From positions 33,183,934 through 33,247,933 of the forward strand of contig NC_053121.1 of the NCBI RefSeq assembly GCF_010015445.1: 64,000 nt of DNA. The letters are read 5' to 3'. The notes beneath the pieces are model-generated. The model was not told the DNA's origin. It saw only the letters and a list, made by a program, of their open reading frames with translations, and made no database searches. Every line of letters begins with the position of its first letter. Within the stretch, counting starts at the first letter, position 1. This document shows, in pieces, positions 1 to 64,000 of the stretch. This stretch comes from Perca fluviatilis (lineage: Eukaryota > Chordata > Actinopteri > Perciformes > Percidae). Both the position numbers and the translations under genes were made by a program.

Positions 1-699
1 AATAAGAGATGCAACAAGGGAACTTGGGCTGAGGAGTCCCAGATGTTTCATCAAACAGTTTGGTAATAAGATATCACAGTGTTTCCAATGGCACCCAGTA
101 CCATCTGTATCTCTTACTTGCATTTCCTTCTTTTCTCTTTCATCCTGTTCACTACATGGACAAGGCATTGATAGCCATAGAGAGCAAGATTTATTTTACA
201 CAACTCTGTGCCACAGCTACTTCAGAGTCAAAATTCAGATGTCAGGCTCAGAGCATTACCCTCCGTTATCAAATTTCCATATACGACTGGCAGTTCAATT
301 TTGCAGTTCAGCAGAGCTTAATCCAAAGGAGTTTCTGGGAAGTAAGGCTGCAGATTTACCACAGCAATATTTAGTGTGTTGTGTTGGAAAGTAATTACAC
401 CATGCAGAGAAAAAGACCCAAAGTTTTAGGAAGGGTAGCAACCAAGAGCTGAGAGACGGACAAGTAGCGAACACGCTAGGAAAATGTACAAGATTTTATG
501 TTCCCTGTTGGTGTCGGCACCTTAGCCCATTTTTGCTTACAAACTGCAGGGTTGGGTCAGGCCTCAAATATTCCTAATGAACGTTAAGGGGACTATGCAT
601 TTCTTACAGTGGAAGGCAGCTTAAGGATGCTTAAAATATTTGAATGAATGACTATAATGTATACTGTTCAGAAGAAGAAAGTAGTTTTGACAAATTGTG
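1..699. other. No gene recognised
   Basis: A 104-codon open frame at 60-374 on the plus strand has no recognisable domain and a composition expected by chance. Nothing else was supported. Confidence 0.5.
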
Positions 700-985
700 A
701 CCTCTTCTTCACCAGTCAGTCAAACTTCTGAAGTTCGTGGACGACACCACCCTCATTGGGCTCATCTTTGGTGTGAGTCGGCTTACAGGTGGGAGATTGA
801 CCATCTTGTGACTTGGTGTAGTCAGAACAACTTGAAGCTGAAAACTCTTAAGACATGTGGAGATGGTTGTGGATTTTAGGGAGAACATAGCCCCACCCGT
901 CCCCCATCACCCTGTGTGGTCGACACTGTGGAGTCTTTCCACTTTTTAGGCTCCATCATCACTCAGGACGTGCTCCTGCGTTGGC
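700..985 (+). pseudogene. Degenerate LINE reverse-transcriptase fragment (L2/CR1-like)
   Basis: In shifting plus-strand frames the segment reads LKFVDDTTLIGLI, then SAYRWEIDHLVTWCSQNNLK, then VEMVVDFRE, then VDTVESFHFLGSIITQD. This is the order around the catalytic [FY]xDD motif of non-LTR retrotransposon reverse transcriptase in fish L2/CR1-type elements. At least two frameshifts break it, so it is a dead fragment. The fine clade is uncertain. Confidence 0.75.
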
Positions 986-2914
986 TGTCATTTCAGTGTC
1001 CAATAAATATCACCCACCACCACCAAAAGGAAAGAACTAACACTCAGCAATCACGCCTGGATACTTGAAGACAGAAATCACTAAAAAGGCAATGAAGTGA
1101 ATACAATTTCAACAATATGGCATTTAACCATGGTTGGTGCTCTGAATTGGATCACCACAAGCAAACTGATATTCTGAGGCACATACATTGAATGTGCACC
1201 ACACCTGGTTAAATGAAATGTAAGAAGATGTCTTTTTTTGCAGACAGGAGAAGCAGCAAATCAGAACAGTATGGGAGTGACAGCTTCCCTGAAGGAAAAG
1301 TTATTGAAGCAAAGCAGTATTTATAGACATGGCAAAACATTCTGTTTACTCCCTTCAATTCCTTAAGGAGGAACATGCAGTATTCATTCTCCAGGTCTAC
1401 ATCTTCTATTTGTGGAGGACATTTTATGTATAATGCAAGGCTCTACATGGGATTAGACGGTTTAGATGTTGTGTGGCAAAGACGTAACATCATCATATGC
1501 CAGCTAGCACTTAACACTCTAAGGAGAAATGCTCACTAATTGAGGTCAAGGGTGCTCTTTAACCATTTAAAAAAAAATCCTTTTCAGCCCATTTGTCTGC
1601 TCCTTTTAACACAATGAAATGGAGAAGTGTCCCATCGGAGTCCTGTGCTGAAATTAAAAGCCTTATAATACGTCAGACCTCTTGTCACTGAGCTGAATGG
1701 AAAAGCAGCTCTCTCGTCTATTGCTGATACGGGAGGGGAAGGGCTACTTTATTCACTAAACGGACCTATTATAGCTTCATCAGAGCCGCTGCAGCTGCTG
1801 CGATCTCACGTCAATAGACTTGTCAATCAGAGTCTCCCCAGGATGCTGTGATAGGCTACTTATCAAGGTCCCCTGGACTTAGAGCTGAAAGGTTGAGGAA
1901 CAGACTTTCCTAGCAGTCAAATAGCCGCTTGCCGGAATTGAAACTAATTACATTTCTCAAGCATATATTTGCATATAGTCAAAATATGCAAAACAGAAGA
2001 TAATCTATGTGCATATGGTGTGTCCATTGGATGTAAGAGAAAATAAACAAAGCTCTTTCATGGTGGTTGCCTGTCTCTGAGCATTAGTCGGAATATGGAA
2101 ATTCAGCACTGCTGGCCATGCACTGTTGGTCACACTGTACATTTCCATCTACATCTGAGACCCTATTGTGTTTCACACTGTTCTCACAAACAAAGCTATG
2201 TCATATAAAAACATACATGCTGACTGTGTTGTGTTTATGTGCAGTCTGTTGTCCAGAGACTCAAGACTGAAGTTTAAGAACCGTTTACTTTTAGATATAC
2301 ACGTTTCTGAAAGAGAGAGCCAATGGGTGGAGCAGCTTTTCAGAGCATTAGTGAAATGATAATGAACTAAATAAAAACACAAATTTCAATCAATGCAAAT
2401 GCAATTAAACATAAAATTAGGAATCATTCATGTCAGTAATAACCTTAGAAGATCAACAAGCACATTTTTGGACACTGTTTAGAGCCAAGGAGGGAAGTAG
2501 TTGGGGGAGGTAGTGTGTCTTTTATGAGTGGCAACAATTGTGTATCACATTCAAAATGGACACCAGAGAGCGGGGTTAATGTCGTAAAGCACCTTAACCC
2601 TAATGCATCACTACAGAAGAAGAAATAATACATTCGAGATCATACGCAATAAAACAGATCTCAGCTATTTTGAAAATATTCAGAAGTTTTGCCAGTAGCT
2701 TAGAGTGGCTAATTTTAGTTAATGTTGAAAAACTTTTGATAGATATTGCGGTGTAACTGACATTATAGAGTTGTGTTTGGCGAGTGGGTTGAGTAAATTG
2801 TGTAAAAGAAGTGGACGTAGCCACCGTGGACTACCCTATGCCACGAGTTTGGCATTTTGCCGGTTGCATTCCTTCTTTTTTTAGCCATAACCTTATTTGA
2901 CCTTATTTGGAAGA
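986..2914. other. Non-coding sequence downstream of the complexin gene
   Basis: No supported gene. Open frames of 60-75 codons at 2168-2824 overlap on both strands and look like chance. The stretch 1640-2000 is free of obvious repeats and contains homeodomain-like TAATTA and octamer-like motifs (see findings). Confidence 0.45.
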
Positions 2915-3230
2915 GAGGGTGGAGCTATGCCCTAAAGCATACCCTGCTTTATCGTCTACTTGACTATAAATGGGACCATAATTTACAAAATGACCACCAT
3001 GCTGTATTGAAGAAGACTTGAAATTAGCGATTGGGACCATAAACTCATTGTGAAAATGTTAGGTCATTTTCTCATAGACTTCTATACAACCATACTTTTT
3101 TTGGCAACCAGTGGACTGCTGGCCATTAGAAACAATGCAGGTGTAAGGCAGTTCCACATTGGCTTCACTCTTCAGGCTCGGAGGTTGTGGCTTGAAACCC
3201 ACTCTCACTGTCTCTTAGTTCCATTAAATT
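2915..3230 (+). repeat. Dispersed fish repeat (unclassified)
   Basis: It contains GGGACCATAATTTACAAAAT, GTATTGAAGAAGACTTGAAA and CTTCTATACAACCATAC, a word order I recognise as a very abundant repeat in teleost genomes. It is degenerate, its ends are not sharp, and its class (MITE or SINE) was not resolved. Confidence 0.6.
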
Positions 3231-6200
3231 GGATTATTTCTGCTTCCACGGCAGTTCTGGAAAAAAACAGTTTAACCTGACGTCAGGTCAGCACTGCAGT
3301 CGATATGCCCTTAGTATTCTTTTCTGTGCCACTATTGTCTGAGGGTCTGACATAGTAGGTCTTTAGCAAATGACCATATCGTATATCAGCAGTCAACACA
3401 GCAAGATGGTCACTGATCACAGTAATTCTGTCCATGTTTTCTCATGAAGGACATAGCTCCATCCACCCACAGGATGAAAAAAATCCTTTTCCAGATTCGA
3501 GTTCCAGTCTGTGCACACTGGCTGGTTTATGGGTCTGGTGCCCAGTGGAGAGCAGTTAATTGACATTGACTGTTGCATGTCTACCAATAGAGCCAAGCCC
3601 CCCCTGCAGCCTGAGTGCTGCTCAGAGAGCACAGAGGCAGCTCGAGCTGAAAAGGCTACCTCAGAGCATAAATACTAATGGAATTGATTTATACCTCCAT
3701 TTCCTGCGTGGAGAATTCAGGAGCAGCCTAAAGTGGTGGAAACGCAGCTGCACTGTGCAACCCACAGAGGCTCTGCAGTTCTGTCACTGGATGACCAACT
3801 AGGTTTGGTGTCATTATAAAGCTGCACTGGAAAAATGGTTTTGTGAATATAATGGCACACAAGAAGACTGGAAGAAGAGAAACAAAAGGAAGATGTTGTT
3901 GGTGTGGATACATTTCAATCTCACCTCCAAAAAATGCTTGGTGAATGGGCTGATAAGGTAGATTTGGATCCAAATTTAGTTTTGGATGGCAACTAAAACT
4001 GTCATCTCTGTAGATTTAGTCTTATTCTATACAGTAGTGTATTACTAAATTCTGATTCAAGCTTAAAACACCTCACAGCTGGCTGGCTAATTAGTAGCCA
4101 TTAAGCAGCCATTTACGAGGCTAATATCCACTACATTTATAATAAACACATATATAAGCTTGTGTGCAAACATTGACATAAGGAAAGAGAAGGTTAGCAA
4201 GGAAAGTTAAAAAGATGACATAACCTGAATCCATACTCTGTTAGGATGGCACTTTGGACAATTCTGCAGGACAGAATTTATGTGAAATGGTCCTATTCAG
4301 TATTTTCAAAATATGCTATTGAGTTGCATTATGAGAAGTGTAGGATTACTTTTAGTGACTAGACATAAGAAATCAAGATACCCTTCACTACCGACTGTTT
4401 TTCTTTTTCTTTTGTGTTTTATTTGTTGAAGTATCCTTTAAAGCAGCCCCTACAGGTTGGAAGCAGAATTGTCCATTACAGCTGTCATTCGAACTACAGA
4501 TCCGCTACCCGATCTGGCAAACTTGCATAGTGCGGTTATAGCTGATAGAGGGCCGCAAAGCGAACGCAGACGTGCCGTTCACCCTGTTACGAGTTGATGA
4601 ACCACTGAAACAATTTTGGAAACATTATTTTAAGGCACAAAATAATCTTTGGTGTTGCTTTAAAGCAGCATGGCAGAATGTAAGGATGAAAAGTTCAGAG
4701 TGGATTATGTTAAAAAATCTTCGATTTAAGATAAAGATATTTAACAAATATACTGAAGTCTTCCTACCTTAACCAAGTGTTTTAGTTTCCTACCATAACC
4801 ATATCTTAGTTATACTGAAGCTGCACGTATATAGTCTTCTACTATACTTGTAAAAGTGGAACTATAAAATGCACAAGACATGTTTCTGAGCAAGCCAAAA
4901 TGACTGTCTGTCTTGCTTCTTTGACTTGGATCTAAGGAAATTGTCTTGAAATCTGGTTTATAACTTCATTTGCTGTTGTGGACTACACCAGGTACACTTT
5001 TCATTAATGGGAAGCGAAGATATTGTTGTTAATAATCAAACTTAATACTACTGCCATTGCCTCTACTACTGGTACCATGCTAATAATAACAACAACCCGT
5101 CCCTGGGATCTCTGTTGAGGAACTGGCAGAGCATAAATGACTCAACATCTGTTGCAACAGACAGTGAGAATGATTTCCCCCCCCTGCTCTGCAAACCACA
5201 TGTGCTTATTGAAGCACGGCAGCAAAACACCAAGTTGTCTGCTGTATCAGGGAAATTAAAGTACTTATTTATGTACAGGCTGAACTACAAAATAAATGAA
5301 TGTGTTCAAATATTTGTTTTTTTTAAAGAAGTTGTGCCTCTTTGTAAAGACACAGCCGCAACGAAAATAAGGTTAACATGGCTGCTAACCTTTAAAAGTG
5401 AAATTTACTGATGTATGGGTGGAAGGTATATAAATGACATGCTTGGCATAGTACATGCTGAAAGGCGATGACAGCAACCTTTTCAAAAGAACCCTGATTT
5501 AAAATCAGAACCAAAACTCTGACAATTAATAAACCTGAAAATGTCAAAGTATCATAATCAAATTGAATTGAGTTGTAATGCCGACCTCCTTTTTGTGCAG
5601 TAATTAAACTCTGAAGTCAGTGCCATCCCTAATCTTTTCTTGGCATTCCTCCATTATCACTTGTTTGATTTAAAAGGTTTGCTGATCACAGACCCACTTA
5701 TGATGAACAAACTGCGATGAGAGAGATGCTATTTGCATCGCTTTGACGTCCCTGTGGTGTGCTCACTCTGACACTTTCAAAAGTCTCTGTTTTTTGAAAA
5801 ACCCTCCAATCACGATTTGAACAACACAGTGCATTCTGTTTACAGCCCTTTTCGCTTTTATTGAATAGATGTTGAAATTCCTTCTGAGAGAAATGCAACA
5901 GCCACAATAAGATGAAAAACAGAATTGACTAACAGAAAACAGCAACATGTGATATACATTGAAGGTCTTTGCACATATACTTCCTTAACGAATGCCATGC
6001 AATGGCATGTGATCCATGACTCACGTCTTAGTCTCACAAGTCAGGGATGATTTTGCCTCCCCAACCAGAAATACACTGTACGTCACTACGACTGCTTCCA
6101 TATATTGTTTTTTTATTTTTTTATTTTACACAGTAGGAGCAGCAGCCAAAGGCCCGCTGCAGAACTATTTGAATGCAGAAACACAAGACGATGAAAAATT

Positions 6201-9200
6201 ATATGAAATCACTTTATTCTCAGAGTGTGCGGTGATTCCATTTTTGCAGGAAAGTTACAGACTGAAATATCTGTCTAAAATGGCATGCAGTGAGGCTAAC
6301 AGGTGGCGCTTTGAAACACATAGAAGACACAAAACGATTAGCAACAACCTTGCCTACGTCGCACACCATAAGCATGCATACATTTTGTCAACAAATAGGG
6401 AGATAGAGAGAGGAGGGAGAAGAGTGAGAAGATTTCGCAGTACAAAAGAATGCAAATTTCAAAAATACCAACCACCAGAGGACAGAAACAGGACTGGCTA
6501 CAGACGGGAAAGAAAAATACTGCACGACAGTAAGCATCTTCTCAACACGTACAGAACAGAGAAAGACAGATGCAAAGAGAGAGAAACATCAGACAGTTAC
6601 ATTCAAGTCACATCAAAGGAGTAATTTTCTTTTTTTATGTGTCATATTTTTCAGGCAGTTTTTTAATCATATTAATGGCTGTATGAGCGGCAGAAATAAG
6701 TGACTTCAAACCGAAGTGGCTTTGTGACAACTTGACAAATACTTATTGATAACGCATGACTTGGGCAGTAGTCTATAAGCCATTTAGAGCTCAACCAATT
6801 GACATTTACAAGATGATGATGAATGGGTGTATGGGGGTGTTGGCGGATGAGATGCAAAGGGTGAAAGGATTTCAGAGCACACCAGTTTGGAAAAGACTCA
6901 CTGGTAGCCTGATGAACTGCACACACTGATGATGTTTGGTGAAGAAGGTTTCGCCGCTGGGAAAGTCCTCTACTTGGGTTGACTGGGCAGTAATCATAGC
7001 TTTCTGGAATATTCTTGGGCCAAAGAAGAGACATGTCATTTAGAAATAAAGGTTGGTGTACAGTATGCGTGCTAGGCCACTGGCAATGCAATTGTTCAAT
7101 TTAAGTCCAGGGCTAATAATGCTTTAGAGAAGGCTAGTTATGGTTTAAACTTCTATTCAAACTTAAAGCTAAAATACCTGAGAATTTCAGAATAAATAAG
7201 ATGCAGTAAATAAATACAATGAAACCTCTTGACTGAGCCTACAACTACCAGCACTATTCTTTGGTTTGATTGGATAACTACTCTGATTATGGATTCATGT
7301 GTTGTTGATGCTCGGTTCCATAACTGCAAACAACTATTGGTTGCTAACTATATGCTAACACGCTGAACGGAGGCTGGCAAAGGCAGTTTACTAGAACAAT
7401 AAAATCACAAGAAGTTCGATAAATGTGCTCTACAGGTGACCTCACTGTGCCCTCGGATGTTTTTTTTAAATATATTTTCAACATGATTACAGAGCTCACA
7501 AAGCGCTGGATTTGCCACGTCTATGCCACAGGAATGCACACATTCAGAATTTCATGTTAAGCTAGCTCAATAAAAACAGTGGCAATGTGGCAAAAAAGAA
7601 GACCTTGATGCAGCTACTGTGCTCATGTGAATCACAAAAACATTTTCTAACAAAATTGTATCACAAGTTTGAACTGATCTCTGCTAATAGCACACTTATG
7701 CTTTCCCTTAAACTTTGTGTGGGATTTTATTTTCTGTACATGGCAGCTATAAATAACTCTGCATTTAGTTGGTCAAGTCATTATTCCTCATATGTATATT
7801 TGATTCCTTCTAGCGACTATTCAGGCTATATCAACATCAAATTTAAGTTTCATCATGATACTTGTAGGATAACAAAGGCATCGACTGAGGCCGACTGTAA
7901 ATATCCACGTTTGTGTGTTACCAGCACAAGTCTGGTGGAATGTCTGAAATATCTGGAATGTTCTAACAAGACACTGTGGAATGAAGGACATAAAACAAGA
8001 CATATGGAGAAACCTTAGATTTCATCCTAATATGAACCCCCTTGAAATTTGTCCCATGACATTTACAAGCAGGACAGATTGGACTCTACTGAGCAGGTAA
8101 ACGTTTTCTCTTGTACGGTCATGGGGCTGTCACGTTTTTCATCTAATTTCTCATTAGCATGTATTGTTAATGTCTGCATTTGAAAATTTGATTTGCCGTT
8201 TGGCTTGTGATTTTGAACACAAATCCTGCTTGTGCTCAAATTCTGTAACACATGACTGAACATTGTTTACTACACAAAACAAATCCCCCCCCCCCCACCC
8301 CCCCGTTCTATTTTATAATCAAATATGTCTGACCTATACAAAGGCTTTACTGTTACTATGCAGACACATCTGTGCCTTTAATGTCGACTAACACGTTAAG
8401 GAGAACTTTTAAACACACAACACTGAAGATTGTCTGTTATTGCTGATTTGGGTTTAACCAACGGACACAGGACAACTTCATCTCGAACAATATATTGCAC
8501 TATTGTCACTGTCTGTTCACATATAGTGTGTTCACAACATGGTTGTGTTTGTGAAGTTTCTTTTTTTTCTTTTTTTTCTTACAAAACAATTGATGGAAAT
8601 GTCAACAAAAATCCAAATGAACTAGCCTGGTCTAAGATTTACACGTGCTACTGCAGAAGCAGAGCAAGCGACACCTGCCACAGGACATAAAAAACTGAGT
8701 GTTCAAACACAAACATGTACAGCAAGTGAATTTAGAGTAAGAATGTCATCTAACTGCTTTGAGACGGACGTCATGTATGGAGAACATTCATAGTTTTCCC
8801 CATGCAAGAACATTTCAGACACAAAGTCAATGATCTCCTACTGGTGGACGAGATGTCAATTAAATAAAAATGGAAAACCAGTTATTGCCTCATATATTAA
8901 TGTATTTCGCTTTATCATAACAAATGCAATGGTATCCAAATGTGTACTTCACTTCACAAAAGTTAACTGCATGCTTGAAAACAAAAGTAAACAAAACTAA
9001 AATATCTCATTTTAAATGAATTCCATCACTTTCTGGTTTTATAGGTGATGTTTTGACTCGACCAGTGCTCATATTACACGTTCACAATAAACCAAAGAGA
9101 ACATAAAGTGGGACAGTTTACAGGGTGAATCCTCACAACGGAAAACTAATAAAAATGCAAGTATTTATATACACTCTATGTATCAAATATTAGCAAGAAC

Positions 9201-9381
9201 AGAACAGGAAAATTCAATCAAATTTTGATATGATTTGGATAAGTTCCTAAAAGTTAAAAATATGGCTTATACTCTTAGTCATCTTGTTATATGTCATATT
9301 TCACTCATATATAATTCTCTCTTTTTTCATAACCAGAGGCTATTTACAAAGAAAAAGGGTGAATGGTCGGTGATATCTGAT
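3231..9381. other. Intergenic or distal 3' UTR sequence
   Basis: It contains a 202-codon plus-strand open frame (6016-6624) without recognisable domains and a C-rich run at 8286-8304. Minus-strand alternative poly(A) words occur, for example at 7726-7731. Part of it may be long 3' UTR of complexin. No second gene was recognised. Confidence 0.45.
8286..8304. repeat. Poly(C) run
   Basis: C14 followed by A and C6: a simple homopolymer-rich tract. Confidence 0.9.
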
Positions 9382-9733
9382 TTTATTGTAAGTGCCTGAC
9401 ATTAACAAAACGTGGCATAAGATTTGCCTTGAAGTAAAGACATTAGATCTGTGTCGGTGTTACATACTCTTAGAATAGGGTTATCAAGAAAGATGCTCTA
9501 TATGAGAGATTAAAAAGTATATATCACCATCAGAGATCAGCTATTTTAAATCAAGGACAAAGTCATCCCAGGAAACTTAGAAGTTGGGTGAAAGGGGCTG
9601 GAGGGTGGAGAAAAGTGTGACTGCAGGTTTAGGCGGGGGCAGGGTGGTATACGGCAGTAGTCTTGGTTTCGATGAACGTTACGAACGTTATGAAAGTAGA
9701 TTAACAAAGTTAACCACATTTCACCCAACACTG
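9382..9733 (-). promoter_or_regulatory. cplx1: Complexin proximal 3' UTR with candidate poly(A) signal
   Basis: After the stop codon the first clear minus-strand AATAAA is TTTATT at 9382-9387, giving a 3' UTR of roughly 370 nt. Complexin 1/2 transcripts often have much longer 3' UTRs, so a later signal such as TTTATT at 7726-7731 may also be used. RNA evidence would be needed to fix the end. Confidence 0.5.
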
Positions 9734-63824
<54,091 letters not shown>

Positions 63825-63912
63825 GATGATGGCTTTTAATTCCCTGCCTTCCTTGTCCGAGCAATGTTACATTCAATCGTGACGGAAAAGTAGAAGTCCT
63901 TTGTAGCCAGAT

Positions 63913-63940
63913 CTGGAAAAAAAAAAAAAAAAAATCAATA
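63913..63940 (-). promoter_or_regulatory. 3' splice site with T18 pyrimidine tract
   Basis: Plus-strand A18 at 63917-63934 reads T18 on the coding strand, followed directly by CCAG. It defines the start of the first coding exon and proves an upstream 5' UTR intron. The homopolymer is likely to vary in length between individuals. Confidence 0.8.
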
Positions 63941-64000
63941 ATCCTAATCTTCATAATCCTTAAATTTATAAACAAGACCTCAAAAGCAATGAACAATGAA

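Overview
The window looks like vertebrate, specifically teleost fish, nuclear DNA, and most likely a percomorph. The evidence is GT-AG introns tens of kilobases long, dense (CA)n, (GA)n and (AT)n microsatellites, and many short DNA-transposon, SINE and LINE remnants of types I associate with fish. The teleost and percomorph calls rest on recognising the repeats and on the protein. No species can be named.

I can support only one host gene: a complexin on the minus strand that covers most of the window. Its first coding exon is at 63794-63824, in an exon that starts at 63912 with 88 nt of 5' UTR behind a T18 tract and CAG acceptor. Coding exon 2 is 15268-15443. Coding exon 3 ends with TAA at 9734, and a candidate AATAAA lies at 9382-9387. 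Spliced together, these encode 133 residues with conserved phases and all the classical SNARE-contact residues. Further 5' UTR and the promoter lie beyond the right edge. The protein is of the complexin 1/2 class (no CAAX box), closest by eye to complexin-1, with an unusual C-terminus.

Layout. 1-9381: sequence downstream of the gene, with a decayed LINE reverse-transcriptase fragment near 700-985, a fish repeat near 2915-3230, and a 202-codon open frame of doubtful meaning. 9382-15443: the last two coding exons and a 5.3-kb intron that carries a 5'-truncated LINE with a clear target-site duplication. 15444-63793: a 48.3-kb intron filled with mobile-element debris. This includes at least four MITEs flanked on both sides by TTAA (22264-23023, 30380-31045, 42276-42957, 53681-53991), a 126-bp hAT MITE (45666-45791), two tRNA-derived SINEs (51588-51760, 54999-55190), several other MITEs and many microsatellites.

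The most structured region is 48894-51554. It is a 2.6-kb hAT-type element bounded by the perfect 8-bp duplication GTTATGCA. It contains a second 863-bp hAT element with its own perfect 8-bp duplication (ATAATAAG) and a frameshifted BED-finger transposase start. It also holds a third hAT-related segment with 47-bp and 51-bp tandem repeats, and a short Tc1/mariner transposase remnant. I saw no CRISPR array, operon, tRNA gene, rRNA gene or new biochemical system. The interest lies in the complexin gene structure and the nested transposons.
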